From NCBI GenBank assembly GCA_002454815.1, contig DKJL01000007.1, forward strand, positions 1-64,000: DNA of 64,000 nt. Direction: 5' to 3'. The notes beneath the pieces are model-generated. The model searched no databases, was not told the origin of the DNA, and saw nothing but the letters and a program-made list of their open reading frames with translations. Both the position numbers and the translations under genes were made by a program. Positions 1-8,285 of the stretch are shown one piece after another. Every line of letters begins with the position of its first letter. Position 1 is the stretch's first letter. The DNA is from Flavobacteriales bacterium UBA6693 (GTDB lineage: Bacteria; Bacteroidota; Bacteroidia; Flavobacteriales; Weeksellaceae).

Positions 1-180
1 TTTGTATGAGGTTTTTTTGTGTGTTAAATATTTAACTTTTCCGGTATTAGATTCTTTCTCTTCTCTCTTATAATATTTAACTATTAATCCGTATCTTATC
101 CAGGCAGTTGAATTTATAAAAACTTTAGCTCCTTGTACCAAAATCTTTATTTCCATATTTTGTATTATTCCTCTTTAAAA

Positions 181-1659
181 ATGAAAAACTTTGTAATCAT
201 CAGCATATTTTCCCTTATAATTTTTAGCTGCAAAGATTTCAAAGAAACCAATACAGCAGTGGAATCCGGAGCGCAAAAGCCCGTACTAACTAACGTAGCA
301 TATGATACGATCACGAGCGATCTTACAGACAGCATTCAGATCAAAAATATCCGCGTGGGTGCTGAAAGTACAGACGAAAAAAACAGATTTCATGTTTCCT
401 ATCCTAATACCAAATTTAATTTCATCAATGAAAATGAAGAAGGTTTTGCACAATCTTATCTAAATGAATTCGAAAAATCGGCCATCAGAATTGATGCGAA
501 TGCTTCTGCAGGCGTAGATTTCGGTCAACATTTCGAAGTTATTGAGCATAGTCCAACTTTGATGGCGTTTTTAATTGAACGCTATACCTCCTATGGAAAT
601 AATTATGCGGAAGAATTTTTTACGCATATGTATGATCTTAAAGAAAAAAGGATGCTGAAATTTTCTGATCTGTTTGAATCGCCTAAACAGTTTTCCGATT
701 TTGTAAAAATTATACGTCCCAAAGCAGAACTGGATTTAAAGAAAGAGATTTCAAAAATGGAGTATCTCAACCAGAAAGACAAGCAAACGATGTGGAAAAA
801 TATGATTGAGCTTTTTCTGGAAGGAACTGCGCCCACCGATGATAATTATTCCGCGTTCTCCTGGGATAAAGAAGGGAATTTAACCATTTATTTCGATAAA
901 TATCAGCTGGCTTCGGGAAATTTCGGAAGTCAGAAAATCACTTTAAAACCAAAGGAATATGAACAGCTGATCCAAACTAAATATCGAGCGCTTTTTCATT
1001 TTGAATTAGTGGAAAAAGACGCTGAAATGAAACCGGAAAGACCGATCTCTACCAAGGTTGACTGCGGTAAAGTTCCTTGTATAGCACTCACTTTTGATGA
1101 TGGCCCCTCGGTATATACAGATCGGCTTTTGGATATTTTGAAAGATAATAACGTGAAGGCGACTTTTTTCGTTTTAGGCAAATCCGCTAAGGTTCAGCGA
1201 AGAACACTTTTAAGAACTTTTAAAGAGGGCCACCAGATAGGGAATCACAGTTGGGATCATAAAGATCTGACGAAATTGGGCGCGGGTAGTGTGCAGAGAC
1301 AAATTGAGAATACGAACGAAGTTATTAGAGAAATAACGGGATCTGTGCCTTCTTTACTACGTCCGCCTTATGGTGCTATTAATTCCACAGTAGCAAACTC
1401 AGCTAAAATGCCCATCATCTTATGGAATGTAGATCCTCTTGATTGGAAAGATCGCGATGCGGATATTGTTGCGGAGCGAATTTCCAAGGCCAACAGAAAC
1501 AGCATCATTCTGGCCCACGACATTCACAAAACAACTATTGAGGCAATTCCCTCAGTGATCTCTGCATTAAAGAAAAAAGGGTACCAGCTTGTGCGAGTTG
1601 ACGAATTATTTTCTGGTATAAAATTAAATGATGGAGAAGTTTACCGTCAAAGAAAATAG
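181..1659 (+). CDS. PdaC-like polysaccharide deacetylase lipoprotein (DUF3298 + NodB)
   Basis: Predicted to remove acetyl groups from a cell-surface polysaccharide or peptidoglycan outside the cytoplasm. The ATG at 181 gives a lipoprotein signal (hydrophobic stretch, then FSC with Cys17), so the in-frame start 48 bases upstream is unlikely. The middle part, about residues 80-270, looks like the DUF3298 (RsiV-type) domain. The NodB domain follows, with TFDDGP at 304-309, metal ligands in HSWDH at 356-360, RPPYG, and the late AHDIH motif. DUF3298 followed by NodB is the order found in Bacillus PdaC, a peptidoglycan deacetylase. The substrate here is not shown by the sequence. Confidence 0.88.
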   Translation: MKNFVIISIFSLIIFSCKDFKETNTAVESGAQKPVLTNVAYDTITSDLTDSIQIKNIRVGAESTDEKNRFHVSYPNTKFNFINENEEGFAQSYLNEFEKSAIRIDANASAGVDFGQHFEVIEHSPTLMAFLIERYTSYGNNYAEEFFTHMYDLKEKRMLKFSDLFESPKQFSDFVKIIRPKAELDLKKEISKMEYLNQKDKQTMWKNMIELFLEGTAPTDDNYSAFSWDKEGNLTIYFDKYQLASGNFGSQKITLKPKEYEQLIQTKYRALFHFELVEKDAEMKPERPISTKVDCGKVPCIALTFDDGPSVYTDRLLDILKDNNVKATFFVLGKSAKVQRRTLLRTFKEGHQIGNHSWDHKDLTKLGAGSVQRQIENTNEVIREITGSVPSLLRPPYGAINSTVANSAKMPIILWNVDPLDWKDRDADIVAERISKANRNSIILAHDIHKTTIEAIPSVISALKKKGYQLVRVDELFSGIKLNDGEVYRQRK

Positions 1660-1752
1660 TAGGCTTCTGTAAAATCAATGCTTATTTTACAAAATGATTG
1701 GTTACGTGAAATATTTAATTAATTTTAACCTTCTAATTACAAAATTATAAAA

Positions 1753-2601
1753 ATGAAAAATATTTATTTAAGTGTATTTTTGATGGGCGCCGTAGCTTTC
1801 GGAAATGCACAGGTGAAAGCTCCACAACCGAGTCCATCAGCGAGTGTAAAGCAGGCGATCGGTCTTTCCGATGTGACGGTAGAGTATTCCAGACCTTCCG
1901 CGAAAGAACGCAAGATCTTTGGGGATTTGGTACCCATGAACCAACTCTGGAGAACGGGAGCCAACGGTTCCACCGATATCACTTTTGGAAATGAGGTTGT
2001 ATTTGGCGGGACCAAAGTTCCAGCCGGGAAATATGCTTTATACTCTATTCCCGGAATGAGCGAGTGGGAAGTGATTCTCTATAAAGATACCGAGCAGTGG
2101 GGCGCACCGCATGAATTGAAAACTGATTTGATCATTGCTAAAACAAAGGTTAAACCGGAGAATAGTCCGGTCTATGCCGAAACGTTTGAGATTGGTTTTC
2201 AGGATGTGAAAAGTGACCAAGCCAATCTGCTACTCAGGTGGGAAAATACTTTAGTTAAAGTTCCTTTAATAATGGACTCTAAGATGCAGGTTTTGGAATC
2301 AATTAATAAAACATTGAGTTCCAAAGAGGCGAAAGGATCTGATTATCACCAGGCGGCCAGTTACTATTTTGAAAACGGAATGGATCAGAAAAAAGCCCTG
2401 GAGTACACGAAGAAAGCCAACCAATTGCAGCCGGATGTTTTTTATATGCTGAAGTTACAGGCAGAAATTGAAGCCGCCAACGGCATGAAAAAAGAAGCTC
2501 TCGCAACTGCCAAAAAATCGATGGAATTAGCGCAGAAAGCCAAGAACGCAGATTACGTAAAAATGAATGCAGATAATATTGCGAAGTGGAGTAAGAAGTA
2601 G
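1753..2601 (+). CDS. DUF2911 domain protein, exported
   Basis: Function unknown. The first 20 residues form a signal peptide ending FGNAQ. Residues about 25-170 match the DUF2911 pattern (PSPSASVKQAIG, VEYSRPSAKERKIFG, LWRTGANGST, VPAGKYALYSIPG), a family common in Bacteroidota. The C-terminal 80 residues are Ala/Lys-rich helices resembling a TPR pair. It lies 93 bases behind the deacetylase and is followed by a clear terminator, so it ends its transcript. Confidence 0.88.
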   Translation: MKNIYLSVFLMGAVAFGNAQVKAPQPSPSASVKQAIGLSDVTVEYSRPSAKERKIFGDLVPMNQLWRTGANGSTDITFGNEVVFGGTKVPAGKYALYSIPGMSEWEVILYKDTEQWGAPHELKTDLIIAKTKVKPENSPVYAETFEIGFQDVKSDQANLLLRWENTLVKVPLIMDSKMQVLESINKTLSSKEAKGSDYHQAASYYFENGMDQKKALEYTKKANQLQPDVFYMLKLQAEIEAANGMKKEALATAKKSMELAQKAKNADYVKMNADNIAKWSKK

Positions 2602-2624
2602 TCTCTTTTTTGAAGAGTAAGACT

Positions 2625-2660
2625 AGAGACATTATTTTTTTAATGTCTCTTTTCTTTAAT
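2625..2660 (+). terminator. Intrinsic terminator after the DUF2911 gene
   Basis: A perfect 10-bp stem (2625-2634 with 2641-2650), a loop of six T, then a T-rich run. It separates the DUF2911 gene from the AT-rich NUDIX-helicase unit. Confidence 0.75.
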
Positions 2661-2688
2661 AAATACGTATAATTTGACAATTTATCAT

Positions 2689-3090
2689 ATGTCACAAAAA
2701 AAATTAATTAATGTTACCTGTGCAATTATAATAATTGATGATAAAATTCTTGTAACGCAAAGAAGTGAAAAGATGAAATTACCTTTAAAATGGGAATTTC
2801 CAGGGGGAAAATTAGAAGAAAATGAAACAGAAGAACAATGTATTTTACGAGAGATTTTAGAAGAAATTAATATAGAAATCGAAATAGTTAGAAGATTATC
2901 TGATAGTGTCTTTGATTACGGAAACTTTAAAATTAATTTAATTCCCTTCATTGCAAATTATAAAAAAGGAGAGATTAGACTTTTAGAACACAAATGTTAT
3001 AAGTTGGTACATAAAATTGATTTAGTAAATTTAGATTGGGCAGAAGCAGATTTGCCAATTGTTGAAGAATTATTAAAATTTGATTTATGA
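2689..3090 (+). CDS. NUDIX hydrolase, MutT-like nucleoside triphosphate pyrophosphohydrolase
   Basis: Hydrolyses a nucleoside diphosphate-linked substrate, by family probably an (oxidised) dNTP. The Nudix box is complete: G40, E46, then R54-E55 and E58-E59. The ATG at 2689 gives 133 residues; the TTG 15 bases upstream adds only five residues and is less likely. The stop overlaps the start of the helicase gene in ATGA at 3087-3090, so the two are translationally coupled. Codon use is strongly AT-rich compared with neighbours, which suggests the pair arrived together. The substrate is not shown. Confidence 0.88.
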   Translation: MSQKKLINVTCAIIIIDDKILVTQRSEKMKLPLKWEFPGGKLEENETEEQCILREILEEINIEIEIVRRLSDSVFDYGNFKINLIPFIANYKKGEIRLLEHKCYKLVHKIDLVNLDWAEADLPIVEELLKFDL

Positions 3091-6000
3091 ATCAAGGACT
3101 GTATGAAGAATTAGTAACTAAACTAATAACCTTTAAGTTAGACGAGTTAGACAAGGAAACTTTTCAAGTTAAAACTACTTCGATTGATAAAGCAGAAGCG
3201 GCACAAATATTATCTGAACATATCGGAAAAACAATCAGACATGCATTCAGTTTGATAAAAGGAGATAATGTATTAGAAAATCAAATTGAAATTGCTAACA
3301 AAATTATTTTATTTCTAAAAGATGAATTAAAAAAGGAAGAATTCAAAGATGATTTAATTGAAACAGAAGGGAGAATATTAAAAGCGGTCTTTACTAAAGT
3401 CGATGCTCACTTTACCGATTTAGATTTACATCTCAAAGAAATAACTCCTTACACGAGATTAATTCACAGTGAACTTTTTACCGGTGGAAATTCTGGGACC
3501 ACTCTTGAAAGTGAACTTAGAAAAGAGATTTTATCTTCTGACAAAGTTGATTTATTAGTTTCTTTTATTAAATGGAAAGGAATTAGGATATTAGAAAGAG
3601 AGTTGCGTGAATTTACTAGTCGCGGAGGAAAATTGCGAGTTATTACAACAACTTATGTTGGAGCAACTGATGCTAAAGCTATCGAATTATTATCTGAATT
3701 AGAAAATACAGAAATTAAGATTTCTTATAATACAGGAAATGAAAGACTGCATGCGAAAGCCTACTTATTTCAAAGAAATACTGGATTTCATACTGGTTAC
3801 ATTGGTTCTTCAAATTTTTCTCGTTCCGCACTAACTGATGGATTAGAATGGAATTTAAAAATCACAACAAGAGAAGTTGGTCACATAATAGATAAGTTTA
3901 AAAAGACTTTTGAAGCTTATTGGCAAAATCCAGAATTTGAATTATATGATATCGAAAAACATCGTGAGAAGTTAATAACTTCTTTAAGAGAAGGAAAATT
4001 TTCAAAAGATTATTCAGCAAGTACCAATTATTTTGATTTAAAACCTTTTCATTATCAGGAAGAAATTCTTGAAAAGCTAGAAATGGAAAGAACTTTACAC
4101 AATAGATATAAGAATTTAATTGTAGCTGCAACAGGAACTGGAAAAACTGTTATTTCAGCTTTTGATTATAAAAATTTTAGAGGAAAAAACAAATCATCTA
4201 AATTGCTTTTCGTTGCGCATAGAAAGGAAATATTACAGCAGGCATTAGCAACCTTTCAAGGCGTTTTAAAAGACAATAATTTTGGGGAATTGTGGGTGGA
4301 TGGAATTGAGCCAAGAAGTAATGAATATTTATTTGCATCAGTTCAAACTTTAAATAATAGATTGAAGGATATTAATTTATCTTTTAATTATTTCGATTAT
4401 ATCGTAATTGATGAAGTACATCACATAGAAGCTAGAACGTATCGGCCGATCTTAGAGTACTTTTCGCCAAAAGTTTTAGTTGGTTTAACTGCTACTCCTG
4501 AACGAATGGACGGAGCAGATATTTTGAAAGATTTTAGCAACAGAACTGCCGCTGAAATTAGGTTGCCAGAAGCTTTGAATAAAAAAATATTAAGTCCGTT
4601 TCAGTACTTTGGAATTACTGACAGTGTTGACTTAACGAATGTAAAGTGGCAAAATGGAAGATACGCTCCAAGTGAACTTACCAATCTATATACACATAGC
4701 GACAGACGGGTTCGCGAGATTATTTCGAATCTTAAAAAATATGTAAATGATATTAATGGTGTTCGAACTATCGGTTTTTGTGTTACAATTGAGCACGCGA
4801 AATTTATGGCTGAGAAATTTTCTTTAGCAGGTTTTAAGGCAAATTATTTAACGAGTGAAAACAATAAGGAAAGAGAAATAATTAGAAATCAATTAAAGAA
4901 TCAAGAAATCAATTATTTATTTGTAGTTGACATTTTTAATGAAGGTGTAGATATTCCAGAAATTGATACCGTTTTGTTTTTAAGACCCACAGAAAGTTTA
5001 ACGGTCTTTTTACAACAATTAGGTCGTGGATTACGACTGTCTGAAGGTAAAGATTGTTTAACAGTTTTAGATTTTGTTGGAAATGCTCGTCCAGAATATG
5101 ATTTTGAAAATAAGTTTAGAGCTTTGATTGGAAAAACGACTACTTCCGTTTACAAAGAAATCGAAGATGATTTTCCTCATTTGCCTTTAGGTTGTTCCAT
5201 AGTTTTAGAGAAAAAAACTAAAGAAACTATTCTTGCAAACATCAAAAAAGCAATGTCGTTGAATGTGAATCAATTGATTACCAGAATTATTAATTTTAAA
5301 CATCAAACAACATTGCCATTAACGCTAAATAACTTCCTAAAATTAAATATGATTTCGTTGGAATCTATTTACAAGAGAGATAGTTGGTCAAGATTATGTC
5401 AACGTGCAGGAGTTATTGATGATTTTGATACTCTTAATGAAAAGCAAATTTATTCAGCAATAAAAAATAAATGGTTTTCAACAAATTCTATAAGTTATTT
5501 CGAATTTATTTTAAGTCTTGCAAAAAAGGATTTTAAAATTAATATTAAAGATTTTTCAGAAAATGAATTATCGATGCTTTTAATGCTGCATTATGATGTT
5601 TGGCAAAATGCTGCAGGATTTAATTCTTTAGAAGAAAGCATAAGTCAAATAGGTCAAAATAAAATTTTGGTTAATGAAATTATCGAAGTTTTGGAAATTT
5701 TAATTGATCGAATTGACTTTAAAGAAATTGACATTAAGCTACCATATGATCAGCCTTTGAAAGTTCATTCACGATATACCAGAGATCAAATACTAGCTGC
5801 TTTTAAATTGAGCACCTTCGAGAAGAAATCTTCAAGCAGAGAAGGAGTTGCTGAAAATAGTAATCTAAATACAGAACTTCTTTTTATTAATTTAATAAAA
5901 TCCGAGGAGGATTTTTCTCCAACTACAATGTATGACGATTATGCAATTAGTGAAACGTTATTTCATTGGCAAAGTCAGAATTCAACTCGACCTGATTTAG

Positions 6001-6227
6001 GAAAGGGTTTGACTTATATTAATCATCAAAAAATTAATAAAAAAATATTAATGTTTGTAAGAGAAAAAGCAAAAGATGAAAACGGAAATACAATGGGATA
6101 TGTTTTTATAGGGGAAGCAAAATTTAAAGAAAATGAAGGGGAGAAACCAATGAATATTAAATGGGAACTACATGAGCCTATTCCAAATTATCTTTGGAAA
6201 GAATCTGCGAAAATGTCTGTGGGATAA
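3087..6227 (+). CDS. PLD-like nuclease / SF2 helicase / DUF3427 protein
   Basis: A 1046-residue DNA-processing enzyme of a type often listed among defence or repair genes. After an N-terminal region of about 125 residues comes a PLD-type domain with the HAK core (H222, K224) and GSSNFSRSAL; the Asp of a full HKD motif is replaced, as in many such fused nucleases. The SF2 motor has Walker A GTGKT with K353, a DEVH box at 442-445, GLTATPER, and motif VI QQLGRGLR at 643-650. The last 350 residues fit DUF3427. The start codon overlaps the NUDIX stop. The coding sequence is AT-rich (many TTA and AAA codons), unlike the flanking genes. Role in defence is inference. Confidence 0.9.
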   Translation: MNQGLYEELVTKLITFKLDELDKETFQVKTTSIDKAEAAQILSEHIGKTIRHAFSLIKGDNVLENQIEIANKIILFLKDELKKEEFKDDLIETEGRILKAVFTKVDAHFTDLDLHLKEITPYTRLIHSELFTGGNSGTTLESELRKEILSSDKVDLLVSFIKWKGIRILERELREFTSRGGKLRVITTTYVGATDAKAIELLSELENTEIKISYNTGNERLHAKAYLFQRNTGFHTGYIGSSNFSRSALTDGLEWNLKITTREVGHIIDKFKKTFEAYWQNPEFELYDIEKHREKLITSLREGKFSKDYSASTNYFDLKPFHYQEEILEKLEMERTLHNRYKNLIVAATGTGKTVISAFDYKNFRGKNKSSKLLFVAHRKEILQQALATFQGVLKDNNFGELWVDGIEPRSNEYLFASVQTLNNRLKDINLSFNYFDYIVIDEVHHIEARTYRPILEYFSPKVLVGLTATPERMDGADILKDFSNRTAAEIRLPEALNKKILSPFQYFGITDSVDLTNVKWQNGRYAPSELTNLYTHSDRRVREIISNLKKYVNDINGVRTIGFCVTIEHAKFMAEKFSLAGFKANYLTSENNKEREIIRNQLKNQEINYLFVVDIFNEGVDIPEIDTVLFLRPTESLTVFLQQLGRGLRLSEGKDCLTVLDFVGNARPEYDFENKFRALIGKTTTSVYKEIEDDFPHLPLGCSIVLEKKTKETILANIKKAMSLNVNQLITRIINFKHQTTLPLTLNNFLKLNMISLESIYKRDSWSRLCQRAGVIDDFDTLNEKQIYSAIKNKWFSTNSISYFEFILSLAKKDFKINIKDFSENELSMLLMLHYDVWQNAAGFNSLEESISQIGQNKILVNEIIEVLEILIDRIDFKEIDIKLPYDQPLKVHSRYTRDQILAAFKLSTFEKKSSSREGVAENSNLNTELLFINLIKSEEDFSPTTMYDDYAISETLFHWQSQNSTRPDLGKGLTYINHQKINKKILMFVREKAKDENGNTMGYVFIGEAKFKENEGEKPMNIKWELHEPIPNYLWKESAKMSVG

Positions 6228-6278
6228 TAGTACATATCTAAGTTATATAATTTAAATATTGCTATTCAGCGTAAAATC

Positions 6279-6311
6279 AAGATGGACACCAATTTCGGTG
6301 TCCATCTTTTT
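6279..6311 (+). terminator. Bidirectional terminator between helicase and symporter genes
   Basis: A perfect 12-bp stem (6279-6290 with 6297-6308) with a six-base loop and a T run on the plus side. It sits between two converging genes and can serve both; the symporter stop codon touches it. Confidence 0.85.
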
Positions 6312-7974
6312 ATATCGTAACTTTCTTAAAAATAGGCTCCATCACTCCCGCAACCCCAATCATCAACAAACACCCGATCGGATTCAGCCACAAAAACTCC
6401 AGTTGAATAACCTCTTTTACATCTAAAAAGTAAAGCAGAATAATCACAGGTTCTACAATCAAAATACTCCACATCGTCGCTTTTCCACCAATTTTCGGGA
6501 AGAGAAATGCGATGGCAAATACGCCGAGAATAACTCCGTAGAATAAAGAACCAATAATATTAACGGCCTGGATAAGGTTTTCAAACAGACTTGCGTTGAC
6601 CGCAAAAAAGATGGCGACCATTCCCCACATCAGGGTGAATAATCGGGAGGCGTTCAAATATTTTTTCTCTGAAATATCAGGTGCGAAATTTCGCTTATAT
6701 ATATCGACCACGGTCGTTGTGGCCAAAGCATTCAGTTCGGAAGATGTAGAACTCATCGCCGCAGAGAGAATCACCGCGATCAACAATCCCACAATTCCGG
6801 TGGGTAAATAATTAAGGATATAGTAAATGAACACATAATCCTTATCATTTGATTCAATATCCGGCGCTTCTTTATTGATTAATTTTTTCACATCTTCTCT
6901 GATGACCACTTCTTTTTCCTGAAGTTCTTTCAGTTCCGACATCACTTTTTCTGAATGATCGGTTTTCCAGAGTGCAATTTTTTGTTTTTTCTCCTCGTGA
7001 AGTTGATCATAATCAGAATTCAAAGTGCGATATTCTATATTGTTTTTGAGCGTTTGAGAGAGTGGATTAAAATTTAAGGGCGTCTTTTCAAACTGGAAAA
7101 AAACAAAAACCATGACGCCGATAAACAGGATGAAAAACTGCATCGGGATTTTGAACAAGCCATTAAAAAGCAAGCCCAGCCGCGCTTCCTTTAAACTTTT
7201 TCCCGTCAGATATCGTTGAACCTGACTTTGATCGGTTCCGAAATAACTCAGGAACAAAAACGTTCCACCCAAGAAAGCAGACCAAATATTGTAGCGGTTG
7301 TTCAGATTGAATTCAAAACTCACAGCATTGAGTTTCCCCATTTTTCCGGAATAGAGGAGTGCGTCATTTAGATCCAAAGGTAGTTTTTGCACGATCAGAA
7401 AAAAGGCCAGAAACATTCCGATGAAGATCACAAACATCTGCTGTTTCTGCGTCTGACTCACCGCCTCCGTGCCGCCCACCAACGTGTAAATGGTCACCAA
7501 TGCGCCGATTACGATATTCGTCAGCATCAGATTCCAACCCAGAATAGTGGACAGAATGATGGCCGGCGCAAAAATCGTAATTCCTGCCGCCAAACCTCTT
7601 TGAATGAGAAATAAGATCGCGGTGAGAATCCTTGTCGAAAGTCCAAATCTTTTTTCCAAATATTCATACGCGGTTAAAACGTTCATCTTGAAAAATTTCG
7701 GCAGTACCCAAACGCAGAGAATCACCATCGCGATAGGCAATCCGAAATAGAACTGCACAAATCCCAAACCGTCGTGGTACGCTTGTCCGGGCGTTGACAG
7801 AAACGTAATCGCACTGGCCTGTGTCGCCATAATGCTCAATCCAACCATCCACCATGGATTGGTTTTTCCGCCCAAAAATGATTCCGAGGTTTTTACTTTT
7901 TTGGACTTATAAATGCCATAAATCACGATGAATAACAGCACGAAAATCAGAACCGCCCAATCTAACTGCTTCAT
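6310..7974 (-). CDS. Sodium:solute symporter (SSS family)
   Basis: Inner-membrane, sodium-coupled importer of 554 residues with about 13 hydrophobic segments. The N-terminal part has the typical SSS pattern: FLGGKTNPWWMVGLSIMATQ at about 34-53, then a Gly/Ala-rich second helix. A charged loop of about 100 residues rich in Glu and Lys (about 310-385) interrupts the bundle. Its start overlaps the stop of a 35-residue membrane peptide in ATGA (7971-7974), which fits translational coupling. A secreted PIG-L deacetylase lies upstream on the same strand, so the substrate may be a sugar or acid released outside; that is inference. Confidence 0.88.
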   Translation of the reverse strand: MKQLDWAVLIFVLLFIVIYGIYKSKKVKTSESFLGGKTNPWWMVGLSIMATQASAITFLSTPGQAYHDGLGFVQFYFGLPIAMVILCVWVLPKFFKMNVLTAYEYLEKRFGLSTRILTAILFLIQRGLAAGITIFAPAIILSTILGWNLMLTNIVIGALVTIYTLVGGTEAVSQTQKQQMFVIFIGMFLAFFLIVQKLPLDLNDALLYSGKMGKLNAVSFEFNLNNRYNIWSAFLGGTFLFLSYFGTDQSQVQRYLTGKSLKEARLGLLFNGLFKIPMQFFILFIGVMVFVFFQFEKTPLNFNPLSQTLKNNIEYRTLNSDYDQLHEEKKQKIALWKTDHSEKVMSELKELQEKEVVIREDVKKLINKEAPDIESNDKDYVFIYYILNYLPTGIVGLLIAVILSAAMSSTSSELNALATTTVVDIYKRNFAPDISEKKYLNASRLFTLMWGMVAIFFAVNASLFENLIQAVNIIGSLFYGVILGVFAIAFLFPKIGGKATMWSILIVEPVIILLYFLDVKEVIQLEFLWLNPIGCLLMIGVAGVMEPIFKKVTI

Positions 7975-8078
7975 TTATAATAATTTTGAAAGATGAGCAT
8001 GGCCACGATCATCAAAACCGTAAGGGCCAATAAGCCCATATAAAGGGGTTTCCAATTCGTATCTTTTTCCTGATTCAT
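7971..8078 (-). CDS. 35-residue single-span membrane peptide coupled to the symporter
   Basis: A small gene read directly from the minus strand: ATG at 8078-8076, stop TGA at 7973-7971. The product starts MNQEKDTNWKPLYMG, has one hydrophobic span at about residues 13-30, and ends QNYYK. The stop overlaps the symporter start in ATGA. Placement and shape resemble the small membrane partners found ahead of some SSS transporters, for example the YhdT/PanF and DUF4212 arrangements. No family assignment is possible by eye. The overlap and the clean charged-hydrophobic-charged layout argue that it is real. Confidence 0.7.
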   Translation of the reverse strand: MNQEKDTNWKPLYMGLLALTVLMIVAMLIFQNYYK

Positions 8079-8093
8079 ATTTAATTTTTATTT

Positions 8094-8190
8094 GGGCGCC
8101 TTTTTCCGCCTTCCGCTCCCGCTTTTTTAATTGGTGGCTGCGGCAAACTCAGCCACCAATTAAAAAGAGCTCCGCTCAAGTCGGGGCGCG
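8094..8190. repeat. Dispersed intergenic repeat, copy 1
   Basis: A long inverted repeat: a perfect 17-bp stem (8124-8140 with 8150-8166) inside two conserved blocks, ttccgccttccgctcccgct ending at 8123 and gagctccgctcaagtcgggg starting at 8167. The same two blocks occur at 22904-22978 with a different central stem. See copy 2. Confidence 0.7.
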
Positions 8191-8235
8191 ATAATCGTTT
8201 TAAATTCTACCTTGGCCTAAAATTCAAGGGCTAAA

Positions 8236-8285
8236 ATCCAAGATTCAAGATTCAAGATTCAAGATCTAAAATCTAAAATCTATAA
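8236..8285. repeat. Short tandem repeat of 7 bases
   Basis: Runs of attcaag (three copies) followed by tctaaaa (two copies and a partial), directly behind the stop of the PIG-L gene. This is simple slippage-prone sequence with no visible function. Confidence 0.7.

Noticed and set aside
1..180. Left edge of the window
   Set aside because: AT-rich, no frame of note on either strand and no clear promoter; nothing to report beyond the upstream region of the deacetylase gene.
1669..1696. Hairpin gtaaaat/attttac after the deacetylase gene
   Set aside because: Seven A/T-rich pairs and no T run after it; too weak to call a terminator.
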